Notes under the pieces: generated by a model
Database searches by the model: none
What the model was told of the DNA's origin: nothing
The model's input: the letters and a program-made list of their open reading frames with translations, nothing else
Position numbers and translations under genes: made by a program
In this document: piece after piece, positions 16,922 through 25,407 of the stretch
How positions within the stretch are numbered: position 1 is the stretch's first letter
Layout of the letters: every line of letters starts with the position of its first letter
NCBI GenBank assembly: GCA_022793895.1
Contig: JAAWDS010000014.1
Coordinates: forward strand, 23,669-87,668
DNA: 64,000 nt
Direction of reading: 5' to 3'
Source of the DNA: Provencibacterium sp.
GTDB lineage: Bacteria > Bacillota > Clostridia > Oscillospirales > Ruminococcaceae

Positions 16922-18238
16922 GTGTTTGGTTATAATTCCATCGGCAGCTCGATGATGAACAGCATTGGTTGGTATTCCCAGATCAACAATATGCGGCTTA
17001 TCCAGGCTCTGAACAAAAACAGCAGCCGGTCGGTCGGCAGCGTATCCTCCGCAGGGAGCCTGCGTTCCAAGCTCCTGAACAGCGATTCGGCCGATTTTCT
17101 CAAGAGCTACCAGAGCAAAATGACCGACATGATGAGCAAGGCGAACGCGCTGCGCTCAACCAACAGTCAGAATGCCCTAAATAACCTGAGCGTAAGCTCA
17201 TCCGACACTTCTAAAATCTCTGTAAGCGCAAAGTATTCCCTGCGCGATCAGGCCAGCTATCAGGTGGATGTGAAGAAGCTGGCGACCGAGCAGATGAACT
17301 TTACCCAGGGCTATGATGGGAAGGCGAACGACGTGATGAGCGGGCAGCTCACCATTGCTACCAACTATCGTGCGAGCCCTATCACGATCAACGTCGATTC
17401 CATCACCGGCGCTACCAACGAGGAGAAGCTACAGAAGATTGCCAACGAGGTGAATCACTACAAGGCGGGCGTTTCCGCCATGGTGATTGAAAATGGCGGC
17501 AAGAAGCTGCTGGCCCTTTATTCGGATGAAACCGGCGCGGAGAACGCCTTTAATGTTTCCGGTTCCTTCGCGGAGCAGACCGGGCTGAATAAGGCGGAGC
17601 AGGAGGCTGGGAACGCAGAATACACCGTCTCTAAGGACGGGAGCTCCTATGGCGCGCAGCGCTTCCAGTCCGCTTCCAACACCGTTCAGATCGGCGGCTA
17701 TAAAATTACCGCCACGCTGAAGGATGTCGGGAAGTCCACCGTAACGGTGGGAACGGATCCGTCTAAGACGGCGGACGCCGTGAAGGACATGATTGACAGC
17801 TACAACAGCACGCTGAAGTTCTTAGACGACAATTCCAACCGCGGTCTGGGCGTTTTGAACCAGATGAAGCGGATGGTCCGCCCGCCCATCTCGGAGCGTT
17901 CGATGAAGACGCTGGGGATCACGGCGAACAAAGACGGCACCTTGAGCTTTGACAAAGAGGTCTTTACAAAAGCGATGGCGAAAAGCCCAAGCCTTGTAAA
18001 CAGCCTGGTCAGCGGTCCCAACGGACTGGCAGAGGGGATTTATAGCGACGCAAGGAGCGGGATGAACGTTTCGTCCGCCAGCCTGACGGGAGAGAATTTG
18101 ACGGGAAGCCGTTATTCCGGCGCCAGCTATATGCAGAACGCTGGGTATTCCTTGATGGGAGGCACCTACAGCCGGGCTGGAACGCTCCGCCTTCTGAATC
18201 TCAATTCGGTCGGCGCGCTGATGAACTTCTTCGGTTGA
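16922..18238 (+). CDS. FliD-like flagellar protein (short paralog of the filament cap)
   Basis: GTG 16922 is chosen because GAAAGGAGGG ends at 16915, six bases upstream; ATG 16916 would abut the ribosome site. The product is 438 residues. From about residue 100 it reads like the FliD core: YQVDVKKLATEQ, GQLTIATNY, a TGAENAFNVSG segment, VQIGGYKITATL, then AVKDMIDSYNSTLKFL and a C-terminal LGITANKDGTLSFD. It lacks the FliD N-terminal GLASGLDTE coiled-coil start and the C-terminal coiled coil, both present in the true fliD at 27625. It is probably exported by the flagellar system as a cap-like or hook-associated protein. It heads a three-gene set with two uncharacterised genes. Confidence 0.65.
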   Translation: MFGYNSIGSSMMNSIGWYSQINNMRLIQALNKNSSRSVGSVSSAGSLRSKLLNSDSADFLKSYQSKMTDMMSKANALRSTNSQNALNNLSVSSSDTSKISVSAKYSLRDQASYQVDVKKLATEQMNFTQGYDGKANDVMSGQLTIATNYRASPITINVDSITGATNEEKLQKIANEVNHYKAGVSAMVIENGGKKLLALYSDETGAENAFNVSGSFAEQTGLNKAEQEAGNAEYTVSKDGSSYGAQRFQSASNTVQIGGYKITATLKDVGKSTVTVGTDPSKTADAVKDMIDSYNSTLKFLDDNSNRGLGVLNQMKRMVRPPISERSMKTLGITANKDGTLSFDKEVFTKAMAKSPSLVNSLVSGPNGLAEGIYSDARSGMNVSSASLTGENLTGSRYSGASYMQNAGYSLMGGTYSRAGTLRLLNLNSVGALMNFFG

Positions 18239-18330
18239 TTTTTTGATTTGAACGCGGCGGCGGGCCGGGTTCTTACCAGAGAAATAGCGGAAAAACGGTA
18301 TGTATTTTGAAAGAAAGGTAGGGTTATACA

Positions 18331-18951
18331 ATGGGATTTGAGATTCAAGGCTTCGGCACGACTGCTTCTAATTATGCGCAGATGCGCGCACAGATGGACG
18401 CGGTTCAAGAAAAGACCTCCGAGGAGAAGGGAACGACCAACGCCGAGGCGAAGGCTGCGGTTGAAAACAACCAGGATAAGTTTGTGAAATCCTCCAACGC
18501 CACGGCCGGCACCTACAGCAAGAACCAGCTGACCAGCAAGCAGGTCAGCCAGCTTCAGGCGGATGCCGAGCAGCGGATGAACGCTTTCCAGCAGATGCTG
18601 CGCAGCATGCTGGTCAAGCAGGGAGAGAAGAGCAACCTCAAGCTGTTTGGGATGGATCTGAACGTTACCGAGGCGGACAGCGCCAAGGCAGCTGCTTCCA
18701 TCCAAGAGGGCGGCGAATGGTCGGTCGATGCGGTCGCTACCCGCATTATGGATATGGCGAAGGCGCTTTCGGGCGGGGACCCCTCGAAGATCGAGGAGCT
18801 GCGCACGGCGGTTCAGAAGGGCTTTAAGGCGGCCGGGATCGAGTTGGGCGGCAAGCTGCCCAGCATTTCGAACCAGACCTATGACGAAGTGATGAGCCGC
18901 TTCGACGCTTGGAAGAAAGAGAGCAGCGGTTCCACCACCATCGAGGAATAA
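18331..18951 (+). CDS. Uncharacterised protein in the flagellar region
   Basis: 206 residues, ATG 18331 behind AAGAAAGG. I do not recognise a named family. The N-terminal half is polar, Gln/Ala-rich and low in structure; residues 75-105 look helical; the C-terminal part VDAVATRIMDMAKAL, then FKAAGIELGG and a final SNQTYDEVMSRFDAW form a compact helical region. No signal peptide or membrane segment is seen. It lies 92 bp after the FliD-like gene and 12 bp before the zinc-motif gene, so all three are likely co-transcribed and linked to motility. Confidence 0.7.
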   Translation: MGFEIQGFGTTASNYAQMRAQMDAVQEKTSEEKGTTNAEAKAAVENNQDKFVKSSNATAGTYSKNQLTSKQVSQLQADAEQRMNAFQQMLRSMLVKQGEKSNLKLFGMDLNVTEADSAKAAASIQEGGEWSVDAVATRIMDMAKALSGGDPSKIEELRTAVQKGFKAAGIELGGKLPSISNQTYDEVMSRFDAWKKESSGSTTIEE

Positions 18952-18963
18952 GGATTTGGTGTG

Positions 18964-19497
18964 ATGGGGATTTCTGGGATTGGAGCAGAAGCTCTGACTC
19001 CCCGTCCCTCGCCGTATGCAGGGACCAGGGAGCAGGGAGGAGCCCTGGCAGGCTCTGCCGCTGTAAACGGGAGCGCTCCGGCGCGGGAGAGGGATCCGCA
19101 GGCGGAAAAGCAGGCTGGCAATGCGGCCGGGACGGCCCAGAAGGGCCGGTTTGACCGCAACGAATGCCAAACCTGTAAAAACCGCCGCTATCAGGATGGA
19201 TCGGATGACCCCGGCGTTTCTTTCAAAACACCGGGTAAGATTGATCCCTCCGCCGCTCAGAGCGTTGTGCGGGGGCATGAATATGAGCATGTTTTCCGCG
19301 AACGCAGCAAGGCGCTGCGCGAAGGCCGCGAGGTCGTTTCCCAATCGGTCGTGCTGCATACCGGAATTTGTCCAGAATGCGGGCGCGCCTATATTTCGGG
19401 CGGAACGACCCGCACGGTGACGCGCAAGGAGCAGGAGCTGGCTGAAATCCTAGGATATCAGCAGGAGGGCTCCGGCCAGGCTGAGGCTGTAGAATAG
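18964..19497 (+). CDS. Uncharacterised protein with HExxH and two CxxC motifs
   Basis: 177 residues. ATG 18964 and GTG 18961 are both in range of the AAGGA that overlaps the previous stop. The first 60 residues are low-complexity (Gly/Ala/Pro). The conserved part begins at C68-Q-T-C71 followed by NRRYQDGSDDPGVSFKTP, then R-G-H105-E-Y-E-H109 (the zincin HExxH pattern), and C136-P-E-C139 with SGGTTRT. The cysteine pairs could form one zinc ribbon. Whether HExxH is a protease site or only a metal site is unknown, and no third protease ligand was identified. I recall similar proteins in flagellate Clostridia labelled hypothetical; this should be searched. Confidence 0.75.
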   Translation: MGISGIGAEALTPRPSPYAGTREQGGALAGSAAVNGSAPARERDPQAEKQAGNAAGTAQKGRFDRNECQTCKNRRYQDGSDDPGVSFKTPGKIDPSAAQSVVRGHEYEHVFRERSKALREGREVVSQSVVLHTGICPECGRAYISGGTTRTVTRKEQELAEILGYQQEGSGQAEAVE

Positions 19498-19502
19498 AAT
19501 AA

Positions 19503-19560
19503 AAAATCGGCCGTCTTTTTACTCCCTGCCATGCGGGGAATAGTAAAGACGGCCGATTTT
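19503..19560. terminator. Bidirectional intrinsic terminator
   Basis: AAAATCGGCCGTCTTT (from 19503) pairs with AAAGACGGCCGATTTT (to 19560), with A-run on one side and T-run on the other. It sits between the convergent ends of the zinc-motif gene and comFB and would stop transcription from both directions. Confidence 0.85.
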
Positions 19561-19578
19561 ATTGCAGAGAAGGGAGCG

Positions 19579-20034
19579 TTAGTGGCGCGGATGGGTACGC
19601 ACCGTTAGGATAGACTGCACGATGGCGGTCATGACCTCGGCCCCGGTTTGGCGGCCGACCAGATCCCGGATTTTATCCCCTTCGGCGACCACATATTTGG
19701 GAGGGAGCTTGTTGAGCGCGAGGGCGGCCACATCCTTCCGGCATTTGTCGCACTTGCAGCAGTTGAACTTTTTAAAGGCGCTGTCCAGCCGGTCCGCCAC
19801 CAGATATTCCATTAGATTCACCACTACGCAGGAGCTTTGTTCGCGCAGTTGAACGCTTTTGGGAGCAAACGCGGCGGGAGGAACGGGGGCGGAGGGAGAA
19901 ACCGCTTCTAAGGGCGCGGCTTCCTCCGGCGCTTCTTCGTTTTCGGCTGCGGCCTGCCGGCTGCTTCCCAGCCCGGAGGGCATGATTTTGCTATACATGA
20001 TATCCTTGTCAATTTCTTTTTTGCTTTTGGCCAA
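19579..20034 (-). CDS. ComFB-domain protein
   Basis: 151 residues on the minus strand from TTG 20034, with AGGGGG upstream. After a poorly conserved, Pro/Ala-rich N-terminus (to about residue 60), the C-terminal part is the late-competence ComFB domain: NLMEYLVADRLD, then FNCCKCDKC with a Cys cluster and the signature DVAALALNKLPPKYV. ComFB proteins are linked to competence in Bacillus, and cyanobacterial members are reported to bind cyclic dinucleotides; whether this one does is unknown. It starts four bases after parA, so the two are one operon, pointed away from flgM. Confidence 0.8.
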   Translation of the reverse strand: MAKSKKEIDKDIMYSKIMPSGLGSSRQAAAENEEAPEEAAPLEAVSPSAPVPPAAFAPKSVQLREQSSCVVVNLMEYLVADRLDSAFKKFNCCKCDKCRKDVAALALNKLPPKYVVAEGDKIRDLVGRQTGAEVMTAIVQSILTVRTHPRH

Positions 20035-20038
20035 GGTG

Positions 20039-20800
20039 TTAGATCCCCCTTCTGATCAGTTCATCCGCCAGTAAAAGATAGTCGTTTACCGCCTTGTTGC
20101 GCGGCGAATATTGAACGATATCCTCCTGCGCGGCCTGCGCTTCGCTGAGAACAATGCTGTTGCGGATGGAAGTATCGAACAGCGGGATCTGTAAGTCCCG
20201 CGATATGAGCTGGGCTGTTTGGCGGATCTCCTGGCTTAAGCGGGCGCGGGGGTTATATTTGGTCAGCACAATGCCCGCCACAAACAGCGCAGGGTTGCAG
20301 CTTTGCCGCACATGCTCGAAGGTCTCATAGAACTGGGAGATCCCTTGCAGGCTGAAAATATCGGAGAGCATCGGAACCAAAATGCAGTCGGCGGCGGTGA
20401 AGGAGTTGACCGTTAAAATGCCGAGCGCCGGGGGCGCGTCGATGATGATATAATCAAACTGCCCTTTGATGGGACTGAGCGCATCCCGCAGCAGGTATTC
20501 GCGCCCCTTCCCGGTAAATTCCAGCTCCAGGCTGCTAAGCAAAACGCTGGAGGAGATGATCTCGGTGACATTGCTGCGCTGAATGGCAAATTGGCTCTTG
20601 ACCTCCCCTTTGAGGACGTCGTAAATGCTTGCATGGTTTTTTAAATCGGCCCCCATACTAAAAGAGAGGTTGGTCTGCGGATCCATATCCACCGCCAGCA
20701 CTCTGAAATTTTTGGCTTTGAGAGCGGCGGCGAGAGCGCCGGAGGTGGTCGTTTTTCCAACGCCGCCCTTCTCATTGGCAATGCAAATAACTTTGCTCAA
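20039..20800 (-). CDS. ParA-family ATPase
   Basis: 253 residues. TTG 20800 is preferred because AAGGAG is ten bases upstream, the sequence then starts MSKVICIANEKGG as in Soj/ParA, and an upstream frame extension has no ribosome site. Deviant Walker A is K11-GGVGK16-TT, switch I is DMDPQTNLS and switch II is DAPPALG. There is no parB or parS beside it. ParA relatives position chromosomes, chemotaxis arrays or flagella (FlhG/MinD group); this one looks like the Soj type. Its place beside flgM, with flhF/flhG missing from the main operon, makes a role in placing the flagellum or arrays possible but unproven. Confidence 0.88.
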   Translation of the reverse strand: MSKVICIANEKGGVGKTTTSGALAAALKAKNFRVLAVDMDPQTNLSFSMGADLKNHASIYDVLKGEVKSQFAIQRSNVTEIISSSVLLSSLELEFTGKGREYLLRDALSPIKGQFDYIIIDAPPALGILTVNSFTAADCILVPMLSDIFSLQGISQFYETFEHVRQSCNPALFVAGIVLTKYNPRARLSQEIRQTAQLISRDLQIPLFDTSIRNSIVLSEAQAAQEDIVQYSPRNKAVNDYLLLADELIRRGI

Positions 20801-20848
20801 AAATGCCACGCTCCTTTTTAGAATCTGCTGCCGGAACTTTACCAATCT

Positions 20849-20877
20849 ATTATAGCTTTTGCCGCGCAATTTGACAA
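20849..20877 (-). promoter_or_regulatory. Sigma-A promoter of parA-comFB
   Basis: Minus strand TTGTCA (20877-20872), 17 bases, TATAAT (20854-20849). Transcription would begin near 20842, about 40 bases before TTG 20800. Confidence 0.75.
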
Positions 20878-20930
20878 GTTCCCCTCCGCGGGAAAAATAG
20901 GGGCGAAAACCTTATTTTTGCGTCTTTATT

Positions 20931-20959
20931 TTTTTGTGAATGGAACGATGAATTATAAT
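20931..20959 (+). promoter_or_regulatory. Promoter upstream of flgM
   Basis: A consensus TATAAT (20954-20959) is preceded at 17 bases by a poor -35 (TTTTTG). A motility-sigma box was looked for here: AACGATGA at 20944-20951 is only a weak match. The gene would have a leader of about 70 bases. Confidence 0.5.
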
Positions 20960-21038
20960 AGAGAACTATAAGGAAGGCTGCCAGAGCGGCGGCCCGTTTC
21001 TCTCTAGCCCGGTTCCATAGAATGGGAGTGTATAACAG

Positions 21039-21371
21039 ATGAGTATCAACTTTTCTGCAATGAATAAGCTGTACGGCGTCCAGGGCAGTTCATTCACTAC
21101 AGGGGCAGAAACAATCGCACACAGGGCGGCGGCAACCGGAACGCTTACGCAGGCTCCCGAAAAGACGGACGTTATCTCCATTAGCCCGCAGGGAAATTTG
21201 CAGCGCGAAATTGGCCGCGTTTCTAAAAGCGTGATGGCCGGTATCCGGCAGACGGATGCGGAAGATTCCGCGAGAATTGACGATCTGCGCGCACAGATCG
21301 AAAATCACACCTACCATGTTCCGACCGATCTGCTTGCCAACGCAATTTTGGGGCGGGAAGCGGAGCTTTAA
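21039..21371 (+). CDS. flgM: Anti-sigma-28 factor FlgM
   Basis: This 110-residue protein binds and silences the motility sigma factor (encoded here at 58427) until hook completion lets it be exported. The C-terminal half matches the family: DVISISPQG, then ARIDDLRAQIENHTYHV and LLANAILGRE. Only this half is conserved; the N-terminus is loosely ordered, as needed for export. It heads the late gene set flgM, flgN-like, flgK, flgL. Confidence 0.9.
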   Translation: MSINFSAMNKLYGVQGSSFTTGAETIAHRAAATGTLTQAPEKTDVISISPQGNLQREIGRVSKSVMAGIRQTDAEDSARIDDLRAQIENHTYHVPTDLLANAILGREAEL

Positions 21372-21448
21372 CGATCCGCCGTTATTTTGGCGTGCCGCCC
21401 GCCAGCCTTAAGAGCGGCAGCTGCCGGCAGGAGAAACGCCGCGGCTAG

Positions 21449-21928
21449 ATGGAGTTTCATTTGGAAGGGATCCAACAGTATGTCCGCTTTATGTCCGGTT
21501 ATGCAGGTTATTTTGAAGGGCTTGCCGGTGAAGAAAAAGAAAAGCTCGACGCTCTTCTTTCCAACGATCTGAAGCGGATCGAGCAGTCGATCGCCCAGCA
21601 GCAGGCCGTGGAAAAAAAGATGAGCCAGCTCGAAGAGCTCCGCGAATCCTTGCAAAAGGAAGCGGGCTTCGAGGGGATGACCTGCCAGCAGATCCTCCCT
21701 CTTTTGGACGGGGAGGATAAGGCGGAGCTGGAGTGGGCATATAAAAGACTCTCCGATGCGGTTGCTGCGGTGAAGTTCTATAATCAGAAATCCATGAGCG
21801 TTTGTAAGCAGAATTTACAGCTGATTGGCTCCGAGGCGGTTGACCCGGCCGGCCCATCTACCTATTCCCCCACGCAAAAGGTGGGCGAAGGATATGCGGG
21901 AGCCAAGCTGTTCGACAAAAAAATTTAG
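21449..21928 (+). CDS. FlgN-like export chaperone
   Basis: 159 residues, mostly helical with heptad-like runs (about residues 25-75 and 85-120), as in FlgN, the cytoplasmic chaperone for hook-filament junction proteins FlgK and FlgL, whose genes follow directly. ATG 21449 comes immediately after an in-frame TAG and has no clear ribosome site (the nearest AGGAG is about 16 bases away), so translation may be coupled or start weakly. The assignment rests on length, helix content and gene order, since FlgN proteins diverge quickly. Confidence 0.7.
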   Translation: MEFHLEGIQQYVRFMSGYAGYFEGLAGEEKEKLDALLSNDLKRIEQSIAQQQAVEKKMSQLEELRESLQKEAGFEGMTCQQILPLLDGEDKAELEWAYKRLSDAVAAVKFYNQKSMSVCKQNLQLIGSEAVDPAGPSTYSPTQKVGEGYAGAKLFDKKI

Positions 21929-21952
21929 ATTTGCCGAAGGGGGAATCAGCGC

Positions 21953-23557
21953 ATGAGACCAACTTTTATGGGCTTTGAAACGGCCAAAAGAGGCATTATG
22001 GTCAGCCAGAAGGGGCTGGACGTGGTAGGCCACAACATTATGAATATGCAGACGCCCGGCTACACCCGCCAGCGGGTGGACGTTTATGCAGTCGCTACTC
22101 CGACCTACGCTTCCCGGTATGGCTCCAACAAGACCTGGATGGCCGGACAGGGCGTGGACAGCGGCGGCGTTTCTCAGATCCGGGACAGCTTCTTGGATAA
22201 ACGCTTCCGCGAGGAATACGGCGACGTGGGTTACTATGAGGTAACGGCCGGAATCTTACAGGATATTGAGAGCGCCATCGATGAATTTGGGCTGAATCCG
22301 GATGAGGAAAATGCGATGGGCAACGGCCTGCAAAACGGGCTGCATCAAATTGTCGACGCCATTAAATCAATGGCCCACCTGAACGCCGATTCCACGACGC
22401 ACGCCACCATTGTTTACACCTCCTTCCACAATATGACCCAGCTGCTGCGGCAGTTTGATGCGAAGCTCAACAACGTTGCGGAACAAGCTAAATATGATCT
22501 TGGGATCGCGACGAATGAGGTCAACGGCATCCTCCAGCAGATTCACGAGCTGAACGAAAACATTGCGCAGGATATGGCGATGACCCGCTCCTCCAACGGC
22601 GAATATTATGGGCCGAATGAGCTGTTTGATACGCGCAACCTCCTGCTCGACCAGTTGGCGGCTTACGGCAACATCAATGTGGAATCGCATGCGGATGGCA
22701 CGGTCAGTGTTACGATGAACGGCCATCCGGCGGTATGGACGGATCAAAGCTATGGGAAATTCTTAGATCAGGGCTTTAACCTGGCGGATCCGCGCGGCTA
22801 TGAGATGCTCAACCTTTCCCGCAACTCCAACGGGACGGTCGCGCTGAATTGGCAGACCGACGGGGAACGGGTGGATCTTCTCAACGGTTCGCTCAAGGGT
22901 TATTTGGATATGATCAACGGGCGGGGCGTGAACGCCCACCTGACCAACGAGGTCACGGTCGAGGGCGTCCGCTTCTATAAAGATAAGCTCAACGCTTTTG
23001 CCAGCACTTTGGCCGATGTGGTTAACAACATCCTGCCGCAGACGACAACGGATGCGGATGGAAATGTCACGCCGGTTGCCGGCCGTTACCTGGAGCTGCT
23101 CTCTTCGAGCGACGGCACGCCGATTACCGCAGCCAACATCTGTACCTCGGCCGCCTGGGATCAGGATAATTCGATGATTATCTATGAGAAGGGAAACCTG
23201 GACAACGATTACCTGATGAAGATGCAGGAGGCCCTGGAGACGGGAACCTTTACCTTTAAAGGCACGGGAGAGGTAAGCGACGGGCTGTTCACTGGAACCT
23301 TCTATGATTTCGTACAGGATTATGTTACCTCACAGGGCGCGCAGACCTCCTTCCATTTGGAGCGCCTCTCGGCAACCAACGAGATTTCTTTGAACATCCT
23401 CGACCAGCGGGATTCCATCTCCGGCGTCAACCAGGATGAGGAGACGGTGTCGATGATGGCCTATCAGAAGATGCTACAGGCATGCTCGCGCTTGATGACA
23501 ACGATGGATGAAGCGCTGGACGTTTTGATAAACAGAACCGGCATGGTCGGCAGATAA
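21953..23557 (+). CDS. flgK: Flagellar hook-associated protein 1 FlgK
   Basis: This 534-residue protein is the first junction protein between hook and filament. ATG 21953 follows GAAGGGGG. The N-terminal signature is FMGFETAKRGIMVSQKGLD then GHNIMNMQTPGYTRQRV, typical of axial proteins. The C-terminal RDSISGVNQDEETVSMM followed by YQKMLQACSRLM completes the paired helical ends. The middle (about 330-480) is the variable surface domain. It is 24 bp downstream of the FlgN-like chaperone gene. Confidence 0.95.
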   Translation: MRPTFMGFETAKRGIMVSQKGLDVVGHNIMNMQTPGYTRQRVDVYAVATPTYASRYGSNKTWMAGQGVDSGGVSQIRDSFLDKRFREEYGDVGYYEVTAGILQDIESAIDEFGLNPDEENAMGNGLQNGLHQIVDAIKSMAHLNADSTTHATIVYTSFHNMTQLLRQFDAKLNNVAEQAKYDLGIATNEVNGILQQIHELNENIAQDMAMTRSSNGEYYGPNELFDTRNLLLDQLAAYGNINVESHADGTVSVTMNGHPAVWTDQSYGKFLDQGFNLADPRGYEMLNLSRNSNGTVALNWQTDGERVDLLNGSLKGYLDMINGRGVNAHLTNEVTVEGVRFYKDKLNAFASTLADVVNNILPQTTTDADGNVTPVAGRYLELLSSSDGTPITAANICTSAAWDQDNSMIIYEKGNLDNDYLMKMQEALETGTFTFKGTGEVSDGLFTGTFYDFVQDYVTSQGAQTSFHLERLSATNEISLNILDQRDSISGVNQDEETVSMMAYQKMLQACSRLMTTMDEALDVLINRTGMVGR

Positions 23558-23587
23558 CGCGGCCAAGTTTGAAAAGGGGGAATTAGC

Positions 23588-24640
23588 TTGCGGATTACTC
23601 AAAATATGATCACCCGCAACTATCTGAACAGCATTAATTTCAGCCAGGAAAACATGGCCAAGGTAAACCAACGGGTTTCTTCCAGCCGGAGATATACCCG
23701 TATTTCGGAAAACCTTGCCGACGGTGCGCGCGCTTTGCGGGTGCGCAAGCAACTGGCGGATATCCGCCAGCAGAAGGCGGATGCGCGGGATGCAAAGGGA
23801 TTGCTTTCCTCGGCGGAAAGCAATCTGCGGGCCATCAACGATGTGTTGGTTACGGCGCACGAAAAGGCGTTGCGCGGTGAAAACGGTCCGATGGAGTCGG
23901 TGCGCGAGGAGGTCGCTAAGGAGATCGACAACCTCAAGGAGCAGGTCCTGCAATTCATGAATACCCAATATGCAGGCAAGTTCGTCATGGGCGGCGTGAA
24001 CAACAAGGAAGCCCCTTACAAGGTGGATAAGGATGGCGTCCTACGTTACAACGGCGTGGATATCAACAGCATTGAATCGGTGAACGGCGAGTATCAATAC
24101 ACCGATGAAAACGGCGATGTGCAGACCATCCCTTATGATAAGGACGTCTATATTGATCTGGGGCTGGGCCTGTCTTATAGTGATGGCGGGCAGATTGATC
24201 CGCGCAGCGCCTTCAAGGTTTCTTTCAATGGCCTGGATGTTCTGGGCTTCGGCTATGAAACCGTGACGCTGGAGGATGGTTCGACCCATGACATCCCCAA
24301 CAACGTTTACAATCTGATGGATAAAATCGGCGACATGTTCTCCGGCGATGAGCCCTATAACGACGAGCTGATGGGCGTCATGGTGGATAAGCTGGAAAAA
24401 GAGCGGGAAAGCATGTTCCTCAGCATTACCGAAATCGGGAACCGCGACCGCTTCTTAGACACGGTGGTTGAGCGCTTGGATAGCGACGAGCTTGTATTGA
24501 CCGAAACGCGTTCCGATTTGGAGGGCGTGAAGGACACCGAAGAGGCTATCCGGATGAGCATGTATGAATATAGTTGGCTGGCCACCCTGAGAATGGGGGC
24601 AAAGCTACTCCCGCAGTCGCTGATGGATTATCTCAACTAA
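23588..24640 (+). CDS. flgL: Flagellar hook-associated protein 3 FlgL
   Basis: This 350-residue second junction protein, flagellin-like in its helical ends, starts at TTG 23588, seven bases after GGGGG. The N-terminus RITQNMITRNYLNSIN is characteristic of FlgL, and the C-terminal end VKDTEEAIRMSMYEYS carries the matching helix. A central region of about 150 residues (140-260) is the variable domain. It follows flgK by 30 bp. The next gene, DUF6470, is the usual neighbour in Gram-positive flagellar loci. Confidence 0.93.
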   Translation: MRITQNMITRNYLNSINFSQENMAKVNQRVSSSRRYTRISENLADGARALRVRKQLADIRQQKADARDAKGLLSSAESNLRAINDVLVTAHEKALRGENGPMESVREEVAKEIDNLKEQVLQFMNTQYAGKFVMGGVNNKEAPYKVDKDGVLRYNGVDINSIESVNGEYQYTDENGDVQTIPYDKDVYIDLGLGLSYSDGGQIDPRSAFKVSFNGLDVLGFGYETVTLEDGSTHDIPNNVYNLMDKIGDMFSGDEPYNDELMGVMVDKLEKERESMFLSITEIGNRDRFLDTVVERLDSDELVLTETRSDLEGVKDTEEAIRMSMYEYSWLATLRMGAKLLPQSLMDYLN

Positions 24641-24732
24641 CCCGGTTGATAAAAGTGTAATGAGGCGCTGTTTCGCGGCTTCGGTTTGGAAGCGCTGGAA
24701 CGGGGATTTTGAATGACGAAGAGGGTGCTTGT

Positions 24733-25329
24733 ATGCAGTTACTTAGAATAACCAGTGTTCCTATCCAGTATCAGATTCAGGTGGAACGCGCCCGCCTGGA
24801 GATGAGTAAGGAAGGGGAAACGCGCGGCCGGATGGAGCAGCGGGACGCCCAATTGCAGCTTAGAGCCCGGAATATCCAAATGCGGATGGACTCGACCGAT
24901 ATGCGCGCCAGCTTAGGCTTGAAGAGCGTTGGCCGCAAGATCTCGGAAGCGGCCCAGCAGCGCAAGCAGGCTGCGCTCAATCTCACGGCGCAGTATGCCA
25001 GCGAGGGCGAGAAGATGACGCAGAAGGGCGTGGACGTTACGCAGATTGTTGCGGATAGGCTGTTTGGCCAGAGCCAACAATCCTCCTCCACGCTGGTTTT
25101 CCTTCCGACGGTGGGGCCGGCTATTACCTGGCAGCCTAACGATCTTCAGGTGCAGTATAATCCTGGGGAACTGAATTTCGATTGGGAGATCATGCGCAAC
25201 GCGATGGATTATGTGCCCGGAAAATTCCAGATGAATATTCTGCAATATCCGAAGGTGCAGATCGAGTATCTGGGCGAGCCCTCTTATGTGCCGCCGAGCT
25301 CGAATCCAAATTATCAGGGAGAGACTTAA
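24733..25329 (+). CDS. DUF6470-family protein (YviE-like)
   Basis: 198 residues. ATG 24733 is chosen over an upstream TTG 24709 since GAGGG lies eight bases before it and the family begins with a short MQLLRI-type strand. Helical Gln/Arg-rich sequence fills residues 20-90 and a C-terminal beta-rich part includes NPGELNFDWEIMRNAMDYVPG and YPKVQIEYLGEP. In Bacillus the homologue yviE lies between flgL and fliW as here; its function is not established. A strong terminator follows. Confidence 0.8.
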   Translation: MQLLRITSVPIQYQIQVERARLEMSKEGETRGRMEQRDAQLQLRARNIQMRMDSTDMRASLGLKSVGRKISEAAQQRKQAALNLTAQYASEGEKMTQKGVDVTQIVADRLFGQSQQSSSTLVFLPTVGPAITWQPNDLQVQYNPGELNFDWEIMRNAMDYVPGKFQMNILQYPKVQIEYLGEPSYVPPSSNPNYQGET

Positions 25330-25341
25330 TACAGGCTAAGA

Positions 25342-25378
25342 AACAGCCGTGCGGCGGCCGAGCCGCACGGCTGTTTTT
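25342..25378 (+). terminator. Intrinsic terminator between the DUF6470 gene and fliW
   Basis: AACAGCCGTGCGGC (25342-25355) pairs with GCCGCACGGCTGTT (25362-25375), six-base loop, then TTTTT. It is as strong as any terminator in the window, yet fliW starts only 30 bases later with no visible promoter between. Confidence 0.85.
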
Positions 25379-25407
25379 AAGGTTTAGATAAGAATGAGGT
25401 ATATACT

